DNA of 64,000 nucleotides from an uncultured Muribaculaceae bacterium (lineage in GTDB: Bacteria > Bacteroidota > Bacteroidia > Bacteroidales > Muribaculaceae), in NCBI GenBank assembly GCA_902494515.1, contig CABUTS010000002.1, forward strand, positions 22,643 to 86,642. The letters are read 5' to 3'. Under the pieces are notes generated by a model. That model was not told where the DNA came from. It was given only the letters and a program-made list of their open reading frames with translations, and made no database searches. The position numbers were made by a program, and so were the translations under genes. Positions 9,103 to 17,600 of the stretch are shown here, piece after piece; the first letter of the stretch is position 1, and every line of letters starts with the position of its first letter.

Positions 9103-9810
9103 ATGATACCGAAAGTAATATGCCATATTATGAGTTCAGTTGACGGCAGGCTTTTACCGGGTCGCTGGACTCCACCTTTTGACGGAACAGATTCCGCAAA
9201 TCTGTTCGCTGAATATGCCGCAATCGGCAAGAACCTGAAAACCGACGCATGGATGTTTGGCAAAACAACCACACGGGAGGCATTTCCATATAAATTCATG
9301 CCCAAAAGTTCTGAACATCCCCACGCCGGTACCGTACACATCGGCAATCGCAATTCATCAAGGTTGTTTATAACCGTTGACCCTGATGCCGACATATTCT
9401 ATACTTCCGACAGGTTGCGCGGTGACAACATCGTTGTCATATTGGGAACCAATGCTACAACGGATTATCTGGAAATGCTTCAGGAAAAGGGAATTTCCTA
9501 CATAGTTTTAGCAGATTCAACCAATCTGTGCGAGGCGATGGAGTTACTTCATGAAAATTTCGGAATAAACTCTATATCGCTTCAGGGCGGAGGCATAATC
9601 AACGGAGCCATGCTTGCTGCCGGCTTGATTGACGAGTTGAGCCTCGTCATTTATCCGGGCATTGACGGACTTACAACCTCTCCATCTGTTTTTGAGTATC
9701 TTGGAGCCTCCGACGAACTGCCGGCATCAGGACAATCATTGGAACTGTTGTCTGCCGAGTCCCGTGATAATGGTATTGTATGGCTTCGATACAGATTTCA
9801 TAAAATTTAA
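9103..9810 (+). CDS. RibD C-terminal / dihydrofolate-reductase-like protein
   Basis: 235 residues with the RibD_C fold (SSVDGRLL, WMFGKTTTREAF, ISLQGGGIINGAMLAAGLIDEL, LSLVIYPGIDG). Stand-alone members are NADPH-dependent reductases of unknown substrate, distinct from the bifunctional riboflavin enzyme. It has no signal peptide and overlaps the next gene region by one base at the ATG 9810, although 9825 is the better start for that gene. Confidence 0.85.
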   Translation: MIPKVICHIMSSVDGRLLPGRWTPPFDGTDSANLFAEYAAIGKNLKTDAWMFGKTTTREAFPYKFMPKSSEHPHAGTVHIGNRNSSRLFITVDPDADIFYTSDRLRGDNIVVILGTNATTDYLEMLQEKGISYIVLADSTNLCEAMELLHENFGINSISLQGGGIINGAMLAAGLIDELSLVIYPGIDGLTTSPSVFEYLGASDELPASGQSLELLSAESRDNGIVWLRYRFHKI

Positions 9811-9824
9811 TGACTCTTGAAATA

Positions 9825-10937
9825 ATGAATAGAAAACTGTTAGCCGGTGCTACTTGTGTAATGATATGCTCATCGGTTGCATTGGCTCAAAAATCAAATG
9901 ATATGACTGACAAACCAATTTTTGAAGATGTAGCCGTTGAGGATGCTCTCTCATACAAGGGCAATCCTTACGGGCTTGTGTATGACAACGCAATCACCTC
10001 CAACGAACCGGGGCGGGTGAATATCCACCCGATTGCCTATGACCTTAACGGACTTCGTATAGCCGCCAACGTTTATACTCCGGCCGATTATGACCCGTCA
10101 AAGAAATATCCAGCTCTCGTAGTCGCACATCCCAACGGGGGAACAAAGGAACAGGTAGCGGGAAACTATGCACAGATAATGGCCGGCAAGGGCTATATCA
10201 CTCTCGCCTTTGATGCCGCATATCAGGGAGCCAGCGAGGGTAAACCGCGCAATACAGACAAACCCGCAAACCGAGTGGAAGACATACACCGTGCCGCTGA
10301 TATTCTCGCCACATATCCCGGTGTGGATGCCGACCGCATGGGAATACTCGGCATTTGTGGCGGCGGTGGCTATACCGCCAAAGCCGCACAGACCGACAAG
10401 CGTTTCAAGGCTGTGGCAACACTAAGTCTTTTCAACTCCGGCCTCGTTCGTCGCAATGGTTTCCTTGATTCGCAGATCAATCAGATTCAGGAACGACTTG
10501 CCGATGCCTGCGCTGCCCGTCAGCGAGAGGCCGAAGGTGGCGAGATTGAATATATCGGCGATATGAGCGGGGTTACTCCTGAACAGGCAGCAAAACTGCC
10601 GTTTGATCTCTATCGTGAAGGTTACGATTATTATATCGTGAACTATGCGCATCCCAATTCCACATTCCGCTATACCAAGAGTAGTCTTATCGACCTTATG
10701 GACTGGGACGCCTCCGAAGGGATGCAGCTTATCAATGTGCCTCTCCTGATGATTGCCGGTAAAAATGCCGACACTCTCTATATGTCGGAGCAATGTCTGA
10801 GCAAAGCGACAGGAACATCGGATAAGGAATTGTTCCTTGTTCCCGGAGCGACACATATCCAGACATACTTCGTCCCGGAATACGTTGAAATCGTGACAGA
10901 CAAACTGACCGAGTTTTTCAATAAAAATCTTCAATAA
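9825..10937 (+). CDS. Exported dienelactone-hydrolase-like alpha/beta hydrolase
   Basis: 370 residues from ATG 9825, chosen because it gives a clean signal peptide (MNRKLLAGATCVMICSSVALA); ATG 9810 would add five residues. The hydrolase domain spans about 70-370: PALVVAHPNGG oxyanion region, nucleophile elbow GICGGGG with Cys in place of Ser as in dienelactone hydrolase, LMIAGKNADTLYMSEQ acid region, and GATHIQTY with the catalytic His. The family includes YcjY-type and acetyl-xylan-esterase-like proteins. The substrate is unknown. Confidence 0.83.
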   Translation: MNRKLLAGATCVMICSSVALAQKSNDMTDKPIFEDVAVEDALSYKGNPYGLVYDNAITSNEPGRVNIHPIAYDLNGLRIAANVYTPADYDPSKKYPALVVAHPNGGTKEQVAGNYAQIMAGKGYITLAFDAAYQGASEGKPRNTDKPANRVEDIHRAADILATYPGVDADRMGILGICGGGGYTAKAAQTDKRFKAVATLSLFNSGLVRRNGFLDSQINQIQERLADACAARQREAEGGEIEYIGDMSGVTPEQAAKLPFDLYREGYDYYIVNYAHPNSTFRYTKSSLIDLMDWDASEGMQLINVPLLMIAGKNADTLYMSEQCLSKATGTSDKELFLVPGATHIQTYFVPEYVEIVTDKLTEFFNKNLQ

Positions 10938-10943
10938 CCGAAA

Positions 10944-10993
10944 AAAGTGCAAGTGCGGCTGGAAAAAGTATAAATCCGTCCGCCTTGCACTTT
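10944..10993 (+). terminator. Hairpin after the hydrolase gene
   Basis: The inverted repeat AAAGTGCAAG ... CTTGCACTTT has a 30-base loop that can pair further. It sits 6 bases after the stop at 10937 and may end or attenuate the first half of the cluster. It also covers the TTG at 10992, which argues against that codon as a start. Confidence 0.4.
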
Positions 10994-11012
10994 GGTTTAT
11001 ATCCCTGTAATT

Positions 11013-11588
11013 ATGAAATTGATTAAATCACTGGTTGTATTCATCTCTGCAACTCTGTTGTCATGCACAGCGACAGCCGGGAAACAGAATGATGCCGACA
11101 ACACTTCAAACAACGAGAATATGAAATCAGTAATAGTTTATTTCACGCACTCCGGAAACACGGAGCTTGCCGCAAAAGAAATAGCGGATGTTACAGGCGC
11201 CAAGATGATACGTCTTTTGCCTGAACAGCCCTATACTTCCGAGGATATTGACTGGACAGTGGAGACCTCCCGATGCACAGTGGAGCACAAAGACCAGTCG
11301 CTTCGTCCGGCTATCAAGCCCGTGGATGTCAACTTCGCTGAGGTTGACACTGTATTCATCGGTTTCCCGATCTGGTGGCACGAGGAACCTGCCGTTATCC
11401 GCACATTCCTTGACAACTACCGCGAACAGCTCAAAGACAAAGTGCTTTATCCGTTCTGCACCTCATACGAAAGCCCGATGTCGGAGGCTGATACAAACCT
11501 GCACAAAGGTTATCCGTCGCTCAATTGGAAAACGGGTCTCAGGCTCCCTGCAAAGCCGGAACAAATCAAAACATGGATTAAAAAATAA
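11013..11588 (+). CDS. Flavodoxin-like lipoprotein (third paralogue)
   Basis: 191 residues from ATG 11013. A lipoprotein signal (LVVFISATLLSC) is followed by a short linker and a flavodoxin fold (SVIVYFTHSGNTELAA phosphate loop, VFIGFPIWWHEEPAV, VLYPFCTSYESPM). It is divergent from the other two but has the same order of motifs. It is followed 17 bases later by an SDR. Three exported flavodoxins in one cluster point to an extracytoplasmic redox role, but no flavin reductase partner is visible. Confidence 0.83.
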   Translation: MKLIKSLVVFISATLLSCTATAGKQNDADNTSNNENMKSVIVYFTHSGNTELAAKEIADVTGAKMIRLLPEQPYTSEDIDWTVETSRCTVEHKDQSLRPAIKPVDVNFAEVDTVFIGFPIWWHEEPAVIRTFLDNYREQLKDKVLYPFCTSYESPMSEADTNLHKGYPSLNWKTGLRLPAKPEQIKTWIKK

Positions 11589-11605
11589 TCTAAATACTAC
11601 GGAAT

Positions 11606-12358
11606 ATGTATAATTTCAACGGAAAGACTGCTCTTGTAACAGGCGGAAGTTCGGGCATTGGTCGTGCAATTGCCCGCAGACTGGCAGAGGAAGGCGCAAA
11701 GGTGCTTATCATCGCCAGAAAGGAGAATGACTTGAAAGCGACAGCCGAAGGCTATCCGAAAATATCGTATCTTGTAGGCGACCTCACGCAGCAAGATGCT
11801 ATATCTTCATTGTCAGAATACATCGCCAAGGACTTTGACGGGAAGCTGGATATTCTTGTTAATAATGCCGGATGGTGCCCGGTAAAATCCATTACCGAAG
11901 TTACTATGGCAGATTATGGCAAGGCTTTCGATCTTGATGTGCGTGCCGTTGTCGATCTGACAATAAACACACTGCCTTACGTTCTTAAAGCAAAAGGCAC
12001 AATAATTAACCTGTCAAGCATCGGCGCGACTCATGCAGCTCCCAACATATCAATGTATGTCGGGGCCAAGGCTGCGATCAGCAGCTTCACACGTGGCTGG
12101 GCACTTGACCTTGCAAAACAAGGCGTGAGAGTCAATGCTGTTGCTCCCGGTGCCGTTGAAACAAATATCTGGAATGTTCCGGGACTTACGCCCGAACAAT
12201 CGGAAGCACACGAAAAGAGTATAACCTCCGGCATACCGATGGGACGCATGGCTAAACCGGAAGAAATTGCCAGCGTTGTGGCATTTCTCGCCTCGGATCA
12301 GGCAAGCTATGTGAGTGGGGCTGTGTTCGCAGTTGACGGAGCTGCCGGAGCAATGTGA
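11606..12358 (+). CDS. SDR-family oxidoreductase
   Basis: 250 residues, the usual size of classical short-chain dehydrogenases. The Rossmann motif is TGGSSGIG (residues 10-17), NNAG is present, the catalytic Tyr/Lys are in YVGAK, and the end shows YVSGAVFAVDGA. It resembles 3-oxoacyl-ACP-reductase-like enzymes, but the genomic setting suggests a carbonyl substrate outside fatty acid synthesis. The IS element starts 15 bases after its stop. Before insertion it was probably followed directly by the aldo/keto reductase now at 13755. Confidence 0.88.
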   Translation: MYNFNGKTALVTGGSSGIGRAIARRLAEEGAKVLIIARKENDLKATAEGYPKISYLVGDLTQQDAISSLSEYIAKDFDGKLDILVNNAGWCPVKSITEVTMADYGKAFDLDVRAVVDLTINTLPYVLKAKGTIINLSSIGATHAAPNISMYVGAKAAISSFTRGWALDLAKQGVRVNAVAPGAVETNIWNVPGLTPEQSEAHEKSITSGIPMGRMAKPEEIASVVAFLASDQASYVSGAVFAVDGAAGAM

Positions 12359-12372
12359 TTATAAATCAAAAT

Positions 12373-13741
12373 CAATGATTCGGTAAATTTAGAGGAAGCC
12401 CAGTCTCGGCTAAGCCGCTAATTGAGCCAACCTCTGGTTTATTTTCTGAATTATTTTGAGATGCGGAGATTTTCCGTAAGTCGAAATAATTGTCGAGGCG
12501 AGATACGCCTCGAACATGAGCCGTTTGAACTGAGGCACTGACAGGCCGGGGTAATCCTTCCTTATAACCTCCTTACAGACATTGAGCGTGGTAAAGGAAA
12601 GATTGAACGCGAAGTCGAGCCGATCCTTGTCCCGGGTCTGCTGGGACTGAAGACCTGTGAACTGTTTGGCATCGCGTATTCCGAACTCAATCTGGAATCG
12701 TGTGCGGTAAAAGCCGATGATCCGTTGGGGAGCCATTCCGGTATCGGTTGAGAAATACACGAGGGACTCCCCGTTCTCAACAGGACATACCACAATGCGG
12801 ATATTGCGTTTCAACGCTCTTGAGTTGACAACCGCAGTGTAACATTCGGTTTTGATTCCTTTTGAATCCTCATATATGAATGAAGTGAAGACCGACATAT
12901 CAAGACAGGATAAATCCACTTTTTCGCCATATTTCTTAATGCGTCCGCGTCTTCGCGGTGCGGGAGGAGAGGTTATGGCCAGATACCTCAGGTATGAGTT
13001 GGACCGCAACCTCCCGACAAAGCGGAATCCCATAGCAACCACTTCATTTACAAATTCATATTTGGAGAAGAAAGCATCGGCCACCATAATATCGGTCAGA
13101 GGAAGCAACTCATCGGCCTTTGACCTGACAAGGGATATATACCAGTCGAGCATCGACATGTCCTTCTCCGGCTCAAGAGTCTTGAAGTTCGGGGTCTGTA
13201 TGGCACCGAGCATTACGCAGGTGCGCTTGCTGAGGCTTATGGCTCCGATGGCCATTATCTCCAGCCCCCGTTTTACCCGCTGCGCCACCCCGGACCAGAA
13301 ACGGCCTATGCCGTACGTCAGTCTGCCGGCTTTGGAGATATACGACGGATCGATTGCTATGGCGATGTCATCTCCGTCGCCGATACTTTCACGGGCAATT
13401 CCCATGTTGACTCTCATCCAGTCAACGGATGCTTTGAAATTGGAGGCAAAGGTCTTGGCCGTACGTCCGCCATAGCGCGACAGCCGGGTGAAATTGATTT
13501 TCCCCGGAATCAACGCGACTGTGCGTATTGTTAAAACCAGCCAGTTGAGAAACCTTTTGCTCATTTTGGTTGTAGTATTTTCAAATACAGATTTGTACCG
13601 AAAGGTAAAGTCTTTGAGAATCGCCAATACGTTCATAGTCTAATGGTTTTATAATGAACGCTTTGGCGATTCATTTATATCTGCGATATTATTATATTAA
13701 CTTAATTTTCAATTACTTCGGCATTTTTTACCGAACCATTG
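12373..13741. mobile_element. IS4-family insertion sequence with terminal inverted repeats
   Basis: The element is 1369 bp. The left end reads CAATGATTCGGTAAA and the right end, inverted, reads CAATGGTTCGGTAAA; the match continues imperfectly to AGGAAG / GCCGAAG. It is flanked on both sides by AAAAT (12368-12372 and 13742-13746), a candidate 5-bp target duplication. It holds one transposase gene on the minus strand and interrupts the redox cluster. Confidence 0.82.
12410..13636 (-). CDS. IS4-family DDE transposase
   Basis: 408 residues. The RNase-H-like DDE core is complete: Asp96 in AIAIDPSYI, Asp187 in MVADAFF, and the YREK signature Tyr310-x2-Arg313-x3-Glu317-x6-Lys324 diagnostic of the IS4 family. 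The frame is intact, so the element may be active. The start MNVLAILKDF lies about 105 bases inside the right inverted repeat. Confidence 0.93.
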   Translation of the reverse strand: MNVLAILKDFTFRYKSVFENTTTKMSKRFLNWLVLTIRTVALIPGKINFTRLSRYGGRTAKTFASNFKASVDWMRVNMGIARESIGDGDDIAIAIDPSYISKAGRLTYGIGRFWSGVAQRVKRGLEIMAIGAISLSKRTCVMLGAIQTPNFKTLEPEKDMSMLDWYISLVRSKADELLPLTDIMVADAFFSKYEFVNEVVAMGFRFVGRLRSNSYLRYLAITSPPAPRRRGRIKKYGEKVDLSCLDMSVFTSFIYEDSKGIKTECYTAVVNSRALKRNIRIVVCPVENGESLVYFSTDTGMAPQRIIGFYRTRFQIEFGIRDAKQFTGLQSQQTRDKDRLDFAFNLSFTTLNVCKEVIRKDYPGLSVPQFKRLMFEAYLASTIISTYGKSPHLKIIQKINQRLAQLAA

Positions 13742-13754
13742 AAAATAACGAATA

Positions 13755-14603
13755 ATGGAATATACAAAACTTAACAACGGAATGGAGATGCCGATGCTTG
13801 GCTACGGCGTCTTTCAGATACCTGATGAACAGACTGCCCAGTGTGTCGCAGATGCCCTGAGTGTCGGTTACCGCCTTATTGACACCGCACAGGCATACGG
13901 CAACGAGAAAGGAGTCGGCGAGGGTATCAAACGAAGCGGCGTATCGCGCAGCGACATTTTCCTTGTGGATAAAGTCTGGATGTCGCACTACGACTATGAC
14001 GGAGCCAAAGCGTCTATCGACCGGTCGTTGCAACTTCTCGGCACGGACTATATAGACCTTATGCTTCTTCATCAGCCATTCGGCGATGTTTACGGCGCTT
14101 ACCGTGCAATGACGGATGCACACCGAGAAGGTAAAATTCACGCACTCGGTGTGAGCAATTTCCCTGCCGACCGGTTCATAGACTTTGCCAGTCATGTGGA
14201 GATAGCTCCCGCAGTGAATCAGGTTGAGGCAAATGTGTTCAATCAGGAGCCGGGCCTTCAGAAATGGCTTGACGAATGGGGTACGCGCATGATGGGCTGG
14301 GGGCCGCTTGCTGAAGGTAAAAACGGTTTCTTCACAAATCCCGTTCTTGAGGCTATCGGGAAGAAGTACGGCAAGAGTGTAGCTCAGGTAGCATTGCGTT
14401 TCCTTCTCCAGCTCGGTATCATCATCATTCCAAAGAGTGTCAAGATTGAACGTATGCGCCAGAATTTCGACCTGTTCGATTTCACGCTCGATGCAGACGA
14501 TATGGCGGCAATAAAAAAACTTGATACAGGCAAACCATTCATTATCGGCTCCCATGAAGATCCCGAAGTGGTAAAATGGTTCATGCAGTTCATAAAGGAC
14601 TAA
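13755..14603 (+). CDS. Aldo/keto reductase (third of the cluster)
   Basis: 282 residues, no signal peptide, AKR5-like: MEYTKLNNGMEMPMLGYGVF, IDTAQAYG, VDKVWMSHY, LLHQPF, IIPKSVK at the cofactor site. It lies just 13 bases beyond the right end of the IS element, so its native operon promoter is cut off. It may now depend on read-out from the IS. The only evident ribosome signal is an A-rich leader. A strong terminator follows at 14631. Confidence 0.9.
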   Translation: MEYTKLNNGMEMPMLGYGVFQIPDEQTAQCVADALSVGYRLIDTAQAYGNEKGVGEGIKRSGVSRSDIFLVDKVWMSHYDYDGAKASIDRSLQLLGTDYIDLMLLHQPFGDVYGAYRAMTDAHREGKIHALGVSNFPADRFIDFASHVEIAPAVNQVEANVFNQEPGLQKWLDEWGTRMMGWGPLAEGKNGFFTNPVLEAIGKKYGKSVAQVALRFLLQLGIIIIPKSVKIERMRQNFDLFDFTLDADDMAAIKKLDTGKPFIIGSHEDPEVVKWFMQFIKD

Positions 14604-14630
14604 AAGGATTCCAACGTAATCCCAAAACAA

Positions 14631-14680
14631 AACATCCGGCTGAAATAGTACAAAATCCTATTCAGTCGGATGTTTCTTTT
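14631..14680 (+). terminator. Rho-independent terminator of the redox cluster
   Basis: The arms AACATCCGGCTGAA and TTCAGTCGGATGTT form a 14-bp stem with one G-T, followed by TTCTTTT. The hairpin separates the + strand cluster from the convergent polyprotein gene ending at 14679. Confidence 0.75.
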
Positions 14681-17600
14681 ATAATTTCGGGCCGGAGGCA
14701 CGGAATCCTCCGGGGGGAGTGACACCGCAACCACCGATGATTATGCGGGAATTTAACGGTTCTCGCTGTTGCTGTCGATAACCGGGACTTGCGGGTTCTG
14801 CGACCATCGACTCCTTTAAGCCGGAAGGCTGGGATTGTTCATCCCTTACTTCGACTCTTGGGGTATCAGGTTGTTGCTTGACTTCCTCGCCATCCTTTTC
14901 ATCGTGCTTCGGAGCAAGTTCGGCAGTTATCTTGCGGTCGAGGGCGGCAAGTTCGGATTTTAACGCCTTTAGCTCTTCCTCCTTGCCCCAAGTCTTTGAC
15001 ACGATGCTCTCGAGGGTCGGGACATCGGCTTTGAGTTTGACCGTGCGTTCCTCGTACTGGGCAATTATACCGGGGATCTTCTCCAGAGCGTTGACGAAGT
15101 TCATACAAGCGGCATGGGTGTCGCTCATGGCGATAAAGCCGTTGTTGAACTTGTATTTGTAATGACCTTCGACAACGAAGCGGTTCTGTACGCCTTCTCT
15201 GCCGTCAATGACGGTACGCTCCGAGATAATGCTTATCGGGAAGCCATAGACCTCGCCGATGCGCTGATATTGGCCGTGGGTGTCGGTACGCTGTGAAAGT
15301 CCTTGAAGATGTATGCCCATGTTCTTCTCATCGGAGAGATTGCAGGTGTCGATTGTGAGATTGTTGATGGGGTTGCCGTCCTTGTCACGCTGAACAACTG
15401 CCTCATACCGGGCACGGTCGGCTTTCATCCTCTCAATCGCCGCCTCATTGTTGGCAATGTCGTGGCTGATAGTCTGGAGCCGGAAACGGGAATCGCCGAT
15501 GCCCTTGTTGAATGATTTACGCTCACTCTCCAACGCAGCTATGCGCTTTTCAAGTTTTGCCTTTTCCAAAAGGTCGGTGTTACCTGACAGAATCGCCATA
15601 TACTCGGAGAAGTTCATGCCGTTCTTCTCGTCCATAGCACCCTCGTCGATGGTTCTCGCTCCGAGTGCGCCGGATTTGAGTTGGTCGATGAATGTCGCCT
15701 TGCAGTGGAGAAGATTGAACTTGTAGGAGTCCAACGACTTCTCAACGGCATAAATGATTACATCCACCTTATTATCAGCGTATAGCTTGGCAATCTCGTT
15801 GCCGGCTCTTATGCCTCTGCCGTCACGCTGTGTCAAATCGCTTGGGCGCCAGGGTGTATCGCAATGATGAATCGCAACACATCTTCTTTGAGCGTTGACA
15901 CCGGTACCCAACATACTGGTCGAGCCGAAAAGCACCCGCACATCGCCGTCGTTCATAGCCTCAATGACGGCCTTTCGGCTACGCTCCGTCTTACATTCCT
16001 GAATAAAGCGTATCTCATGCGCTGGAATACCGTAATCTTCTATCAGTTTTCGTTTGATTTCGGAATAGACATTCCACTCGCCGGGCTTATATGTCGATAA
16101 GTCGCTGAATACAAACTGTGTGCCACGTTGAGCGTCATATTTATGATAGTATTCCGCTATCATACGGGCGCAGTGGCTGGCTTTGTTATTCGGGTCATCG
16201 CCATATTCAGGATCAATCATACGCATATCGAGTGCCATTTTGCGGGCATAGTCCGTGGCAATAAGCATCTTCGCTTTTCCTTCGGTCTCAGACAACGGCG
16301 CCCTGCCCAATATCGTGGCATCGCCACTCTCGGCAAACTTCATCAGCTTCTCGATGAAGGCTTCCTGCGCCGGTGTCGGAGGAATGTTGTGGAGTATCTC
16401 GTTCTTTCGGGGACGGTCAACTCCAACATCCTCGGCGGTGCGGTAGTCGGTAATCTCATTATAGAACGCCGCCAGTTCCGGCACCTTGATGAAATACCTG
16501 AAACGCTCCTTGGCCACAATGTGATTTGTCACATTGAACTCGTAATCCGTTGTCTTTTTGGCGAAGATGGCAGCCCACGCATCGAAGCATCTAATCTCCT
16601 GCCTTTCAAGCTCATTCGGACGCAGATACTTGAACAATAGATACAGTTCAGTAAGCGAGTTACTGATTGTTGTACCACTAAGAAAAGTAGCTCCGAGGTC
16701 TTTGCCGGTACGCTCTTGAATTGTGCGTATCGCATAGAGAAGATTCAATGCCCGCTGTGAGCCTTCCGAGTTACCCAAACCCGCCACACGGTCATGTCTG
16801 GTGTTGAACATAAGGTTCTTGAACTGGTGCGATTCATCAACGAAGATGTGGTCGATGCCCATCTGCTTGAAATCCACCACATTGTCCTTGTTCTGCTCCA
16901 TCTGGTACTGGATAGTTGCAATCTTGGCGGTCAGATTCTCCTTGCGCTTTATCAGACCTTTTAGCATACCACGGCTTATGTCGTGGCCCTGTTCCTTGAT
17001 TACATTTAGGTTTTCCTCGACTGTATCAAGTTCCGCCTGAAGAATCTGCTGCTGCATCTCCGGGGACTGTGGAATCTTGCCGAACTGGTCGTGCGACATT
17101 ATCACGCAATCATAGTCGTTGTTCTTGATATTGTTGAAGAAATCCACTCGCTTGTCAGCCTTGAAACTCTTTTCATCGGCGAACAGTATACGGGCGTTTG
17201 GATAGGCAGACTGATAGGTCATGGCAATCTCGGCTACATTGGCTTTCAGACCGATAATCATCGGTTTGTGTGCCAGCCCCAGACGCTTCATTTCATGTGC
17301 TGCAATGCACATTATCAGCGTTTTACCTGTTCCAACTTCGTGGTCACAAATTCCGCCGCCGTTCTGTTTCAGCATCCAGATACAGTCCTTCTGGCTTTGA
17401 TAAATGGAGCTGATTCCGTAGCGGTCTCCGAGGATTTTCATGTTCAAATCCGGGAATGTCTGATGGCTTCCGTCATACTGCGGGCGCACGAAGCAGTTGA
17501 ACTTGTCGTTATACAAGTCCACCAGCCGTTCCTTGAATTCCGGACTTTGTGCTTCGAGCCACTCCGAGAATCCGTTTCGGATTTCGTCAATCTTGGTGTT

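Noticed and set aside
10992..11012. TTG start for the third flavodoxin
   Set aside because: It falls inside the hairpin arm, and ATG 11013 begins a proper lipoprotein signal.
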